Origin: Microcystis aeruginosa W13-11
GTDB taxonomy: Bacteria > Cyanobacteriota > Cyanobacteriia > Cyanobacteriales > Microcystaceae
DNA length: 59,761 bases
Direction of reading: 5' to 3'
Assembly: GCA_009995705.1 (NCBI GenBank)
Contig: JAADBR010000005.1
Coordinates: 1-59,761, forward strand
A program made the position numbers and the translations under genes. A model generated the notes under the pieces. It was not told where the DNA came from. It was given only the letters and a program-made list of their open reading frames with translations, and did not search any database. Shown piece after piece: positions 16,215 through 25,782 of this stretch (positions within the stretch are counted from its first letter, which is position 1; the number at the start of each line of letters is the position of its first letter).

Positions 16215-18068
16215 ATGGCGATAATGGCAAAATCATTTAGACAAAGACTGGCAGAGATTTTCGGGTTTGACCTGCGATCGCTGGCTTTATTTCGCCTTGC
16301 CTTGGCGTTAGTGGTTTTAGTAGATTTATCGGTTCGTTTTAGCCAAGTAACTGCCCATTACAGCGAATTAGGGGTTTTACCCCTAGTAAGCTTATCGAAA
16401 GTCTCTGCTAGTCCTTTTTACTGGTCGATTTTTGCTCTCAGTGACTCGGTACTGGTGCAGAGTATCCTGTTTATTGTCGCTATAGCGATCGCATTGTTGC
16501 TTTTAATTGGCTATCATACCCGTTTAGCCACGATCGCCACTTGGGCGCTAATCGTCTCTTTACATCATCGCAACCCCCTGTTACTATTTGCCGCCGATGA
16601 CGTAATCCGGGCAGTATTATTCTGGGCGATGTTTTTACCTCTCGGCGCTTGTTATTCCGTGGAAAGTGCCTTAAACACCAATCCCAACCCCCCACCCAAG
16701 CGCGTGGTTTCGGCTGCCACGGTGGCTTTTATGATACAGGTGTGTTACATCTATATGTGGTCAGCGGCCTTTAAAACCAAAAGTGAGACTTGGTGGCCCG
16801 ATGGTACGGCCGTTTATTACTCTCTCAGTTACGATCAATACGGTACTGCTTTTGCTGGTTTCTTACTATCTTTACCGCAACAATTACTAAAAATCCTGAC
16901 CTTTTCAGCGTTAATCTTTGAATGGGTGGGTCCACTGCTAATTTTTATTCCCTTTCGCCATAGTTTCTTTAAAATAGTCGCTATTCTCTCGTTTATTCTT
17001 TTACATATCGGTTTTGGTCTCAGTTTTCATCTGGGAATTTTCCCGTTTTTGAGTGTTACCCATTGGTTGCCCATCATACCTAGTCTTGTCTGGGATTGGG
17101 GACAAAAACGGATGATAAACCCAGAAAGAGAAGGTTTAAGGATTAATTATGATCGAGATTGTGGATTTTGCAAAAAAGTTGTTCATCTTCTCCGCACTTT
17201 TCTCATTTTACCCGGCACTCCCCTGTTAGTCGCGCAGGATAACCCCTCAATATACGAGGATATGGTAGCCCAAAATTCTTGGGTGGTGGAAGATTGGCAG
17301 GGAAAACGCCGGTTTAAATGGTCAGCATTGGTTTATATTGTCAGTCTTTCGCCAATTTTCTGGTTTTTAGCCCCAATTTTGCGTTTACCGCCCCTCATAG
17401 CCCTAGGAACGAGAATTTATGAGTGGATTGCCTCCCATCGTCGTTTTATGGGCAATTTCACCAAACCTCTCAAGTTTCGTCCCCTGACGATTAAATCCTC
17501 TTTACCCTTAAATATTTTGGTAATTTTCTTCTTATTGTTGACCAGTATCTGGAATTTACGCAGTTTTGTCCGGCAATCGGTCGATAGGGATGATTTAAAT
17601 ACACCTTTAGTTCAATCCCTCGATCGCTTGCTCACCCGTCGTACTTTTAATACAATTGATATTCTGGCAAGAGTTACCCGTTTGGACCAATATTGGAGTA
17701 TTTTTGCCCCTGGTCCGCCCCGGGATGATGCTTGGTTTCTGGCAGTCAGTCAATTAGCCGATGGTTCCACGGTAGATTTATTTAGAGAAGGACAGCCGGT
17801 AATTTGGGATAAACCCACGGATAGCGATCGCAATCGTTTGTATAAAACCATGCAGTGGCGACAATATTTTATTAATCTTAATCGAGCTATTGGTCGGTCA
17901 GTTTATGGAGAGTTTGGTCATTATCTCTGTCAAAACTGGAATCAGCAGCACGGCAGTGATCAACAGATTAAATCCCTGCAACTTTATATCATGCGGGAAA
18001 GGACTGTACCCCCCGGAGAAAAACAAGGAATCGAAAAAGAGCTACTCTGGCAGCAAAACTGTCTTTAA
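16215..18068 (+). CDS. HTTM-domain membrane protein with internal DCC (DUF393) thiol domain
   Basis: The 617-residue polytopic protein begins with an HTTM domain (horizontally transferred transmembrane domain, related to vitamin-K-dependent gamma-carboxylase): FDLRSLALFRLAL, LHHRNPLLLFAADD, then several helices to about residue 295. A DCC domain follows (INYDRDCGFCKK near 312-323) with the CxxC pair typical of that thiol-disulfide family. More helices and a soluble C-terminal part follow. HTTM-DCC fusions are common in bacteria and of unknown function; the thiol pair suggests redox or quinone chemistry. It stands alone on the plus strand. Confidence 0.85.
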   Translation: MAIMAKSFRQRLAEIFGFDLRSLALFRLALALVVLVDLSVRFSQVTAHYSELGVLPLVSLSKVSASPFYWSIFALSDSVLVQSILFIVAIAIALLLLIGYHTRLATIATWALIVSLHHRNPLLLFAADDVIRAVLFWAMFLPLGACYSVESALNTNPNPPPKRVVSAATVAFMIQVCYIYMWSAAFKTKSETWWPDGTAVYYSLSYDQYGTAFAGFLLSLPQQLLKILTFSALIFEWVGPLLIFIPFRHSFFKIVAILSFILLHIGFGLSFHLGIFPFLSVTHWLPIIPSLVWDWGQKRMINPEREGLRINYDRDCGFCKKVVHLLRTFLILPGTPLLVAQDNPSIYEDMVAQNSWVVEDWQGKRRFKWSALVYIVSLSPIFWFLAPILRLPPLIALGTRIYEWIASHRRFMGNFTKPLKFRPLTIKSSLPLNILVIFFLLLTSIWNLRSFVRQSVDRDDLNTPLVQSLDRLLTRRTFNTIDILARVTRLDQYWSIFAPGPPRDDAWFLAVSQLADGSTVDLFREGQPVIWDKPTDSDRNRLYKTMQWRQYFINLNRAIGRSVYGEFGHYLCQNWNQQHGSDQQIKSLQLYIMRERTVPPGEKQGIEKELLWQQNCL

Positions 18069-18117
18069 TCAGTTATCAGTTATCAGTTACCAGTCATCAG
18101 TTATCAGTTATTAGTCA
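18069..18117. repeat. ATCAGTT-type short tandem repeat after the HTTM gene
   Basis: TCAGTTATCAGTTACCAGTCATCAG and similar units repeat every 7-10 bases directly after the HTTM stop codon. Such TTATCAGT arrays are common in Microcystis-like intergenic DNA. It has no gene and no clear terminator. Confidence 0.7.
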
Positions 18118-18239
18118 GATAAAAGTTAAAAGTTATATGGCTAACTAATGCAATAAAAGACAACTAAGAATGGACAACTGATAGCTGATTGCCGATTGCT
18201 TATTTTTCCCTTTCCAACTAACCTAACTACCGCTCAACC

Positions 18240-18581
18240 TTAAAAATCCTTGGAACCGCTCTGGAGAGTAGCGAAGGATTTTTCAAAATTCATTCTCTGT
18301 TCAGCATTGCGGAGAAAGTAACCACTCATCATTGCTGAGGCCAATAACCGGCCCAGATGTTCGCGACTGGTACTGATAGTGACACCGAAATGTTCGGAGG
18401 GAAGGTTGCCCAAAAGTCCGATAATGTTGCGTTCCATCACTTGGAAAACCTCTTGGGATTCTGGTTTCGAGAGTTGGGCGATTGTTTCGGGACTTAAGGT
18501 CTGGACATACTGCCACAAACTCTCGGAAAATTCACTATCGGTACCGAATAAATTGTGAGGGCGATCGTTTTCTCTATACAC
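18240..18581 (-). CDS. DUF760 family protein
   Basis: The start is chosen at GTG 18581 because AAGGAG lies 8 bases upstream and homology-like sequence begins there; this gives 113 residues. An open frame reaches 18728, but the extra 49 residues look random. The body (SLWQYVQTLSPETIAQLSKP, then MERNIIGLLG and MMSGYFLRNAEQR) matches DUF760, an alpha-helical family of cyanobacteria and plastids. In plants some members affect chloroplast protein turnover; in cyanobacteria the function is unknown. Confidence 0.82.
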   Translation of the reverse strand: MYRENDRPHNLFGTDSEFSESLWQYVQTLSPETIAQLSKPESQEVFQVMERNIIGLLGNLPSEHFGVTISTSREHLGRLLASAMMSGYFLRNAEQRMNFEKSFATLQSGSKDF

Positions 18582-18772
18582 CTTTGATCTCCTTAACTCA
18601 ATTTTTTTATAAACTATCCTTTTTGGTTCTTCCAATTTAACAGTTTTTTGAGATAGTGGGGTTCGGTAGAACCGAACCTGAAGGGGATGGTCATACCAAG
18701 CAAAAAACCCATCTCCAGCACAAATCAAAAACTTAACACTGATGATAACCGATCACTGTTCACTGATAACTT

Positions 18773-19936
18773 TTATTTACCCATACCTAAATGCTGGGCC
18801 TTTTGATAGACTTTACCCTCCGTCAGCAGCGAGGGGGCAATCACCACTTCCACCTGTTGCATTTCCTTTAAGTTCTTAGCACCTAAAGTCCCCATACTGG
18901 TTTTCAGCGCCCCTAGGAGGTTATGAGTACCATCATCTAATTTTGCCGGTCCAACGAGGATTTCGGCAATAGTTCCCGTACTGCCCACACTAATCCTAGT
19001 TCCCCGGGGTAAAACCGGACTAGGTGTGGCCATACCCCAGTGAAAACCGCGGCCGGGGGCCTCCACGGACCGGGCAATGGGAGAACCAATCATCACCGCA
19101 TCGGCGCCACAGGCGATACATTTGCAGATATCACCGCCGGTAATAATGCCGCCATCGGCAATAACGGGGACGTATTTACCGGTTTCTTGGAAAAAATCGT
19201 CCCTAGCGGCGGCACAATCGGCCACAGCAGTGGCCTGGGGAACTCCCACCCCTAAAACGCCGCGAGAAGTACAGGCAGCCCCGGGACCGATACCGACCAA
19301 AACCCCGGCTGCCCCGGTTTTCATCAGGTTAAGGGCGACTTCGTAGGTGACGCAATTGCCCAAAACCACGGGAATGGGCATTTCTTGGCACAATTGCACT
19401 AAATCGAGGGGGGTGATAGCTTCCGGGGATAAATGGGCAGTGGAAACAACCGTTGCTTGGACAAAGAGAATATCGGCCGCTGCTTGGGCAACAATAGCAC
19501 CGTATTTGACGGCACCGGCAGGGGTGAGGCTAACTGCCGCAATACCGCCTTTTTCTTGAATTTCTTGGATACGAAGCTCGATTAGTTGCGGTTTAATCGG
19601 TTCTGCGTAGAGTTCCTGCATTAAACCGACGAATTCTGCTTTGCCGACTGCGGTAATGCGATCGAGAATCGGGTTAGGATCCTCGTAACGGGTTTGAATA
19701 CCTTCGAGGTTTAGTACCCCTAGCGCCCCCAACTCGGAGAGAAGGACGGCCATTTTAGTATCCACCACCCCATCCATAGCGCTGGCGATAATCGGGATTT
19801 CCCGCTCGATATTGCCGAGAGACCAACGGGTATCGGCTAAACTAGGATCGAGGGTTCGCACTCCGGGTACAAGTGCGATTTCATCGATACCGTAAGCTCT
19901 ACGGGCTGTTTTGCCCCGACCAATAATTGTATCCAC
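18773..19936 (-). CDS. guaB3: IMP dehydrogenase-family protein GuaB3
   Basis: The 387-residue protein has the IMPDH beta/alpha barrel without the CBS domains of classical GuaB. The catalytic loop [17 protein letters not shown] carries the nucleophilic Cys, and [15 protein letters not shown] forms part of the phosphate site. GuaB3 proteins are typical of cyanobacteria and actinobacteria, where they sit in the IMPDH family of guanine nucleotide synthesis. Length and lack of CBS domains separate it from guaB. It is a single gene with a short spacing to its neighbours. Confidence 0.92.
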   Translation of the reverse strand: MDTIIGRGKTARRAYGIDEIALVPGVRTLDPSLADTRWSLGNIEREIPIIASAMDGVVDTKMAVLLSELGALGVLNLEGIQTRYEDPNPILDRITAVGKAEFVGLMQELYAEPIKPQLIELRIQEIQEKGGIAAVSLTPAGAVKYGAIVAQAAADILFVQATVVSTAHLSPEAITPLDLVQLCQEMPIPVVLGNCVTYEVALNLMKTGAAGVLVGIGPGAACTSRGVLGVGVPQATAVADCAAARDDFFQETGKYVPVIADGGIITGGDICKCIACGADAVMIGSPIARSVEAPGRGFHWGMATPSPVLPRGTRISVGSTGTIAEILVGPAKLDDGTHNLLGALKTSMGTLGAKNLKEMQQVEVVIAPSLLTEGKVYQKAQHLGMGK

Positions 19937-20018
19937 GTTTCTATACTATTTCAGACCTATTTAGCCTAGACTAGCAAATTTCGCACCATCTCGAAAAGCT
20001 TTTCGGTATTATGGCAGA

Positions 20019-20255
20019 CTAGGCATCAGGAAAATAATCGCCACAGTCGATCGCTTGTTCGGTGTTGGCGCTCCGGGGTTGTACACTACATTTGAGGCGA
20101 TAATCGTTGGTAAAGTAGCGGCAGTGGGAGCAAGGGATGGAGTGCATCCGTCGGGCAACTTGCCAACTATCGCGCACGGCACTGGTTAAAGACCAGCAAA
20201 CTAAAGCGATAATGGCAGCGGCGATTGAAAAACGTAAAATAATCCAGATTTCCAT
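20019..20255 (-). CDS. Small single-span membrane protein with Cys cluster
   Basis: From the ATG at 20255 the protein has 78 residues; a TTG start at 20264 is also possible. One membrane segment near the N-terminus is followed by SIPCSHCRYFTNDYRLKC and a final DCGDYFP, giving four cysteines that could bind metal. This layout is seen in conserved cyanobacterial hypotheticals. I do not recognise a function. Confidence 0.7.
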   Translation of the reverse strand: MEIWIILRFSIAAAIIALVCWSLTSAVRDSWQVARRMHSIPCSHCRYFTNDYRLKCSVQPRSANTEQAIDCGDYFPDA

Positions 20256-20345
20256 GGCGAGCAACTAAAATTACCTGATTTGAATAGGAATCAACTGAGG
20301 CAATCGGCAGAGGGTTAGATACTGAACAGTTTACTGACATCCAGA

Positions 20346-21035
20346 CTAACCGTTAGCAATCACCAGACTTTTAAGAACATTTTCGGTCATGGCCGCTATT
20401 TGATCCAATTGTTCCTGATGGCGTTTTGCCTGTTTTTTGGCTTCTACCTTGCGTTTCAGGGCTTCCCGGGCTAAATCATCGCGATTTCTGCTTAAAGCTT
20501 CGATTGCTACTCGATTCCATGTTTCTGCTTCTTGAATGGCTTTTTTGTACTGGGGGTGAATTTCATCCCAACTGACCTTAAGATTGCTTAAAGCACCTTT
20601 TAATAGGGTTTGGGCATTGTTGGGGTCGGCTCCGATGAGGGATTTTTTCAGAGGTTCGTAGAGTCCCACCGCTTGTAAATGGGTAATAATCGGGATAAAT
20701 TCTTCTATCTGTTGACTTTTGCTAATACCGGTCTTACACCAAGTGGCAAAATGTTCGCAGTTGTTAAAAAGAAGATTATATTTCTGCTCCCCCAGACGAC
20801 TTAGCGCCCTTTCTACCACCACATCGGGGATAAAGGAAAATCCCACCTCTACATGGCGCACCACATAGATTTTACCGCCCCTAGCAAAGGTTTCTAGGGA
20901 AGTTCGTTCCACAATCTCGCTCGGTTTTCGGTAATGAATGACGCTACCATCACCGCAATCGATGCCATGATGAGCATAAACACCCTGAAGATTGAGCAAT
21001 TCCCGATAGGCGTATATTTGATCCCCTTTAGCCAT
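20346..21035 (-). CDS. LRAT-domain (NlpC/P60-like) protein with coiled-coil tail
   Basis: Residues 1-110 match the lecithin:retinol acyltransferase-like papain fold: His22/His23 in YAHHGIDCG and the nucleophile Cys93 in NNCEHFATWC. Family members act as thiol acyltransferases or phospholipases. Residues 180-220 are highly charged and helical (EALKRKVEAKKQAKRHQEQ), probably a coiled coil. No signal peptide is seen, so it is predicted cytoplasmic. The substrate is unknown. Confidence 0.83.
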   Translation of the reverse strand: MAKGDQIYAYRELLNLQGVYAHHGIDCGDGSVIHYRKPSEIVERTSLETFARGGKIYVVRHVEVGFSFIPDVVVERALSRLGEQKYNLLFNNCEHFATWCKTGISKSQQIEEFIPIITHLQAVGLYEPLKKSLIGADPNNAQTLLKGALSNLKVSWDEIHPQYKKAIQEAETWNRVAIEALSRNRDDLAREALKRKVEAKKQAKRHQEQLDQIAAMTENVLKSLVIANG

Positions 21036-21143
21036 ATTTTTTTAGTGATAGAGTAAACAAGTAGATTATCTATTGAGTCAGTTTTTCCAGTTATTAATAA
21101 GCCATTCAGATTTGGGTCTTCTGGTTTTCGTGTTTTACTTTTT

Positions 21144-21207
21144 GTTATGAATTAAAGCAAGCAAACAGCTTAAGTCGAAAATGTTCAAGATTGCTTTAAT
21201 TCATAAC
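21144..21207. repeat. 17-bp perfect inverted repeat at the end of a transposase remnant
   Basis: GTTATGAATTAAAGCAA (21144-21160) is repeated inverted at 21191-21207, 30 bases apart. The second arm is the last coding stretch of the ISL3-like remnant, so the first arm is an inverted copy of it. It may come from imprecise excision, or act as a hairpin. Confidence 0.65.
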
Positions 21208-21427
21208 TTATTCTTTTAATAGGCTTTATTTTTGTATTCATGCCCTCAGTTAATCCATTGGTTGTATAATTTTCACAGTAATTATCTAACCGTTGACTCT
21301 GTGGAAGGACTCTGGTGGGGCAGCGGAGAAGGAGAATCACTAACCCTCCTAGAGGCGCGATTCCTGATTTTGAAAATATGCGCTGCCGCTTTTTAGCCAG
21401 CCTTTCGCCATAATTTTTGATTATCAT
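21185..21427 (-). pseudogene. C-terminal remnant of an ISL3-type transposase
   Basis: The last part of this frame (NYCENYTTNGLTEGMNTKIK, then PIKRISYELKQS) matches the C-terminal region of ISL3-family transposases. The upstream half does not and is probably out of register. An intact ISL3 transposase has about 400 residues, so this is a fragment of under 40 recognisable codons. Confidence 0.65.
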
Positions 21428-21458
21428 CCTTGATCCAGAAGAGCCTTTTCTTATTTTA

Positions 21459-21611
21459 CTAAAGAATGCTTAACAGAGAAACACCAGCCAGTATAATAAT
21501 ACAACCAAATAGTCTTTGTTTGATATTTTTTCCATGAAATAAAAAATAGCCATACCCCACACTCATCAATAAACTGCTTTGTTTCACCGCCACTGAATTC
21601 GCCGCCACCGT
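21459..21611 (-). pseudogene. C-terminal remnant of an EamA/DMT-type transporter
   Basis: About 50 codons read VKQSSLLMSVGYGYFLFHGK, then NIKQRLFGCIIILAGVSLLS and a stop. This resembles the last two helices of EamA (drug/metabolite) transporters, where KQ-S-L, a helix and a G-x-x-I-I-L-G helix are typical. No start or N-terminal part is present. The rest of 21428-21823 holds no gene; it includes the promoter region of the sulfatase. Confidence 0.45.
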
Positions 21612-21823
21612 TCAATTAAATCTTTTGCCAGATAAAGATTTAGTCGATTTATGCCCCCCTATCGAACCATAACAAGTAACGAAGAACCGTCAAGGTAAAG
21701 TTTTATGACAGGATTCAACGTTTCTGCATCTAGTCAGTCAGTTACTGGTACGCTTCAAACTTGAATGGGCCGCTCTCAGACGAGCGAATCAGACACCTGT
21801 GACAAGCCTCTTACGGAGACTCT

Positions 21824-24457
21824 ATGGCTAAACAATTCAACGGGACAATCGCCCTCGATATTCGTGATTCCGTACCCGATTGGGAACCCTACGCCGAACC
21901 GAAAGCACCCGCAAATTCACCGAATATTCTTTACATAGTCATTGACGATACGGGATTTGGTGCCTGGGAAATGTTTGGTGGCAAAATTAAAATGCCCAAT
22001 TTAGCTCGTATTGCCAAAAAAGGCTTAATTTATACCAACTTTCACACTACCGCTCTTTGTTCTCCCACTCGTTCATCCCTATTAAATGGACGCAATGCTA
22101 CCAGTAACGGGATGTCTTGTATCGAAGAGGTGACAGCGGGTTTCCCTGGTAATAATGGTCGCATTCCCTTTGAAAATGCCATGATTCCAGCCGTATTGAG
22201 TGAGCGTGGCTGGAGTACCTTCGCCCTTGGTAAATGGCACTTAGTGCCAGAAGAAGAGGCAAATATGGCATCCACGAAGCGGCATTGGCCTTTAGGTCGT
22301 GGTTTTGAACGCTATTATGGCTTTTTAGGCGGAGAAACCGATCAATGGTATCCAGATCTGGTCTATGATAACCATCTGATTGAACCTCCTTATGGTCCCA
22401 ATATGGCGGATACAGAGAACGGTTATCATCTATCGAAAGACCTGGTAGATAAGGCAGTTGCCTTTATCCAAGATCAAAAGGCGATCGCTCCAGATAAACC
22501 TTGGCTGATGTACTTCTGTCCCGGTGCCAACCATGCACCCCATCAAATCTGGCCTCAGAAGATCCTAGATTATGATTATAACACGAGCCTGGGAGCTCCC
22601 GATAATCCACAAGATTTATCCTTTGTCGAGACAAGTATCTTTAAAGATGGCTATGAAGTCTATCGCACAGAAGTCCTTGCCAAAATGAAAGAATTAGGCA
22701 TCTTTGGGGATGAGGTAACAACACCCTCGGAGATTAATCCTCATGGTGAAGGTGAGCTTGGAGAACCTAACCCTGACCACACTAAGATCCAAGGAGTTCC
22801 TGCTGGTAAGACGTGGCCTCAAACTGATTGGGTAAAACCTTGGGAAGGATTAATTCCCGAAGAAAAGGCATTATTTATCCGTATGGCCGAGATTTATGCG
22901 GCATTCTCCACCTATACCGATGAACAAATTGGTCGTTTGCTCGATTTTCTCGAAGAAACGGGTCAAATGGATAACACCATCATTGTTGCTGTAGCTGATA
23001 ATGGTGCTAGTGCAGAAGGTGGGCCTAATGGTTCAGTGAATGAAAACCTGTTCTTTAACGGTATTCCCGATGATTTTGACAAGAACTTTGCCCTTCTCCA
23101 AGATTTAGGCACACTGAAAACCTATAATCACTATCCTACAGGATGGGCTTGGGGCTTTGATACGCCTTTCAAATACTGGAAACGTTGGTCAGGTTATGAA
23201 GGTGGTGCTGCAACTCCCTTTATGATGTGTGGACCGGGTATCGCAGATACGGGGATTCGCAAACAGTACATTCACGCGGTTGACTTAGTACCTACCCTTT
23301 ACGAAATGTGTGGTGTAGAACCCCCAGAAGTGGTTAAAGGTTACACCCAAAATCCCATTGAGGGAATTAGCTTCGCCTATACTTTCGCTCCCGAATATGC
23401 TCAACCTGAGTATCAATTTGCTTACAGACTCTCTGACCAGCAAAAACCCAAGGATGCCAATGGAAAACCCAAGAAAGTGCGAGAAACTCAGTTCTATTCG
23501 ATGCTAGGAACAAGAGGAGTCTGGTATAAAGGTTGGCACGTTTGTACTGTCCATGCTCCTGCGCCTTCTAATTGGGGTAATTTTGAGAAGGATATCTGGG
23601 AATTGTACTGTATGGATGGGGATCTGAAATTGGAATTAACTCCCGATCCGACTCAATCTCGTAACTTAGCTAATGACCCGAAATATGCCGATAAACTCGA
23701 ACAGATGAAGTATATGTGGTTCGTGCAAGCAGGGTTATACAAAGGTATGCCTATTGATGATCGCTCGGCTATGGGTGGAGATCGTCCCCAATTACGTCCC
23801 CCAGCATTTGCTCAAGATGACCCAAAGGATGCTACCTTCAGTTACACCTATTATCCAGGGGGATCAGAAATTCCCGAAGCCGTTGCTCCGAATACCCGAG
23901 GTCGTTCTTACGAAATCGAAGCCATTGTTGATTTCTCCACGGGTGAGACTCCTAAAGGGGTAATGATAGCTCATGGAGGAAGTTTTGGTGGATATAGTTT
24001 CTATATCTACGAGGGCAAACTCTGTTATGTCTATAACTGGTTAGGACAACAGCAACAGAAGATCACTTGTCCACTCCCTAATCTTGCCGACGAGGAAAAG
24101 ACACTCAAAGTTGTATTTAACAAGAAGCCCAATCAACAACCGGATAGCAAGTTTGGTGGTAGTACCATAGGAGAGGTACAACTCTATATCAATGGTATTA
24201 AGCAAAGTACCAAGATTGAGGAAGCTTTCCCAGAATATCCTGAGCAATTCCTGACTCAACCGGGTAAGTTTGGGGCGGGATTTAATATTGGTCGAGATCC
24301 CGGACAGCCTGTATCATCAGACTACGAACATGAGTTCGAGTTTTTCGAGTTTGAAGGTGCGAAGCTGAAAAAAGTCATTGTCACGATTAAAAATGACGCG
24401 GGCGCGGGCGCGATCGATCCTGAGACAGAATTAATAGGGATGTTGTGGCGTGACTAA
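21824..24457 (+). CDS. Arylsulfatase, formylglycine-dependent type I
   Basis: The 877-residue protein is a type I sulfatase. The N-terminal metal site is IDDTGFGAWE (Asp41, Asp42), and the CxPxR motif is Cys79-Ser-Pro-Thr-Arg83 in TTALCSPTRSSLLNGR; Cys79 becomes the catalytic formylglycine. GKWHL and VAVADNGASAEGG supply further metal and sulfate ligands. From about residue 700 a separate C-terminal beta-rich domain (IMIAHGG-type, LYINGIKQ) looks like a concanavalin-like module. No signal peptide is evident. The next gene encodes the FGE needed to activate it. The natural sulfate ester substrate cannot be read from the sequence. Confidence 0.93.
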   Translation: MAKQFNGTIALDIRDSVPDWEPYAEPKAPANSPNILYIVIDDTGFGAWEMFGGKIKMPNLARIAKKGLIYTNFHTTALCSPTRSSLLNGRNATSNGMSCIEEVTAGFPGNNGRIPFENAMIPAVLSERGWSTFALGKWHLVPEEEANMASTKRHWPLGRGFERYYGFLGGETDQWYPDLVYDNHLIEPPYGPNMADTENGYHLSKDLVDKAVAFIQDQKAIAPDKPWLMYFCPGANHAPHQIWPQKILDYDYNTSLGAPDNPQDLSFVETSIFKDGYEVYRTEVLAKMKELGIFGDEVTTPSEINPHGEGELGEPNPDHTKIQGVPAGKTWPQTDWVKPWEGLIPEEKALFIRMAEIYAAFSTYTDEQIGRLLDFLEETGQMDNTIIVAVADNGASAEGGPNGSVNENLFFNGIPDDFDKNFALLQDLGTLKTYNHYPTGWAWGFDTPFKYWKRWSGYEGGAATPFMMCGPGIADTGIRKQYIHAVDLVPTLYEMCGVEPPEVVKGYTQNPIEGISFAYTFAPEYAQPEYQFAYRLSDQQKPKDANGKPKKVRETQFYSMLGTRGVWYKGWHVCTVHAPAPSNWGNFEKDIWELYCMDGDLKLELTPDPTQSRNLANDPKYADKLEQMKYMWFVQAGLYKGMPIDDRSAMGGDRPQLRPPAFAQDDPKDATFSYTYYPGGSEIPEAVAPNTRGRSYEIEAIVDFSTGETPKGVMIAHGGSFGGYSFYIYEGKLCYVYNWLGQQQQKITCPLPNLADEEKTLKVVFNKKPNQQPDSKFGGSTIGEVQLYINGIKQSTKIEEAFPEYPEQFLTQPGKFGAGFNIGRDPGQPVSSDYEHEFEFFEFEGAKLKKVIVTIKNDAGAGAIDPETELIGMLWRD

Positions 24458-24499
24458 TCTGCTTAGTCTGTAGCATAGACCCGATTTGCTTTCAAAGCT

Positions 24500-24527
24500 G
24501 TAGGGGTAATTTCTGCATTGCCCCTAC
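24500..24527. repeat. Family C palindrome between sulfatase and FGE genes
   Basis: GTAGGGGTAAT, 6 bases, ATTGCCCCTAC form a hairpin (one G-T pair) in the 110-base gap. It is related in sequence to the other GTAGGGGCGAA elements. It could reduce read-through from sulfatase to FGE. Confidence 0.65.
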
Positions 24528-24567
24528 CCACTCTAACCCTTGATAAAATAAAGGCTATATCTTGAGT

Positions 24568-25536
24568 ATGCAAATATCTCAAAACCCCTCATCTGCTCCA
24601 GGTAAACCTCCCCATAAAGATCTGATCTGGATTCCGGGGGGAACATTTGAAATGGGGTCAAACAGTCGTAAATATCCTGAAGAAGGACCCGTCCACACCG
24701 TAACCGTTAGCGGCTTTTGGATGGATAAATATTTGGTCACTAATAAACAATTTAGAAAATTTGTCAAAGAAACAGGATATATTACCTTTGCTGAAAAACC
24801 ACCGAAAGCAGAAGATTATCCTAATGCTGATCCTGAAATATTAGTTCCCGGATCTGCCGTTTTTGTGAAACCAGATCGTCCCGTTGATCCTCGTACTGTC
24901 TGCTGGTGGCAATATATGCCGGGGGCAAATTGGCGACATCCCGAAGGTACTGGAAGTTCAATTAAAAATCGAGAAAACCATCCTGTAGTACATATTGTCT
25001 ATGAAGATGCCCTTGCCTATGCAAAATGGGCAGGAAAAGAACTCCCAACTGAAGCACAATGGGAATTTGCTGCACGAGGGGGTTTAGAGGGGGCAGAATT
25101 TGCTTGGGGTGATGAATTTATGCCTAATGGTAAAGTCATGGCTAATACTTGGCAAGGACAATTTCCTTGGCAAAATCTCAAACCTCATGCACCCGGTCCA
25201 GAAGCAGTAGAAAGCTATCCCCCCAATGGTTATGGACTTTATGACATGATAGGTAATGTCTGGGAATGGACACAAGATTGGTATCAGGAACAACATCCCA
25301 AAAACCCGACTAAAGCCTGTTGTACCCCGAAAAATCCCCTAGGCGGAACCGAAGAAGATAGTTATAACCTCAAACTTCATCCCTCAATGCGAAAACCCCG
25401 TAAAGTCCTCAAAGGAGGCTCTTTCCTCTGCGCCCCTAACTACTGCGCTCGTTACCGTCCCGCCGCTCGCCATCCCGAAGATATCGACACTTCTACCAAT
25501 CATATCGGTTTTCGCACAATTTTTTGTCCTGATTAG
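24568..25536 (+). CDS. Formylglycine-generating enzyme (sulfatase-modifying factor)
   Basis: The protein (322 residues from ATG 24568; a TTG at 24562 is in frame) is a full SUMF1/FGE domain: WIPGGTFEMGS at the start, WMDKYLVTNKQFRKFV, LPTEAQWEFAARGG, GNVWEWTQDWY, and the end LKGGSFLCAPNYCARYR. The two cysteines in that motif (about 288 and 293) align with the copper-binding catalytic pair of true FGEs, so this is probably an active oxidase that turns the sulfatase Cys into formylglycine, rather than a non-catalytic SUMF1-fold protein. Position next to the sulfatase supports a dedicated pair. Confidence 0.92.
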   Translation: MQISQNPSSAPGKPPHKDLIWIPGGTFEMGSNSRKYPEEGPVHTVTVSGFWMDKYLVTNKQFRKFVKETGYITFAEKPPKAEDYPNADPEILVPGSAVFVKPDRPVDPRTVCWWQYMPGANWRHPEGTGSSIKNRENHPVVHIVYEDALAYAKWAGKELPTEAQWEFAARGGLEGAEFAWGDEFMPNGKVMANTWQGQFPWQNLKPHAPGPEAVESYPPNGYGLYDMIGNVWEWTQDWYQEQHPKNPTKACCTPKNPLGGTEEDSYNLKLHPSMRKPRKVLKGGSFLCAPNYCARYRPAARHPEDIDTSTNHIGFRTIFCPD

Positions 25537-25574
25537 AATTTATTACCGCTCACAATGACAATTAAGATGGCTCA

Positions 25575-25766
25575 TTATGTTCTATTTTTAAAAGTTTCAG
25601 AGGGAAAATAACCAAACAGTTGTTTATAATCAGAGGCAAGATGTCCTCGCTCAAAAAAACCTAATTCTTCGGCAATTTGATAAATTAACGTTAGTTCGGG
25701 GTTTTGGGTAATGGATTGATGTAAGGCGTTAAGACGAAGCTTTTTAAAATAATTTTGAGGAGACAT
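25575..25766 (-). pseudogene. C-terminal fragment of an AraC-family regulator
   Basis: The 63-residue frame (SPQNYFKKLRLNALHQSI, then IAEELGFFERGHLASDYKQL and FGYFPSET) is the second half of an AraC/XylS DNA-binding domain. AraC regulators have about 270-330 residues, so the sensor domain and first HTH helices are missing. It lies convergent to the FGE gene, 38 bases away, and may be the remains of a regulator of the sulfatase pair. Confidence 0.75.
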
Positions 25767-25782
25767 TTCTACTCTAGCTTAT

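Noticed and set aside
18582..18728. N-terminal extension of the DUF760 protein
   Set aside because: GTG 18581 has an AAGGAG 8 bases upstream and the extension has no family character.
21603..21672. Plus-strand tail ending PPIEP and stop, before the sulfatase
   Set aside because: It has some coding look but no start and no family; part of the debris zone.
23754..24259. ORFs on other frames inside the sulfatase gene
   Set aside because: Shadows of a long, domain-bearing coding frame.
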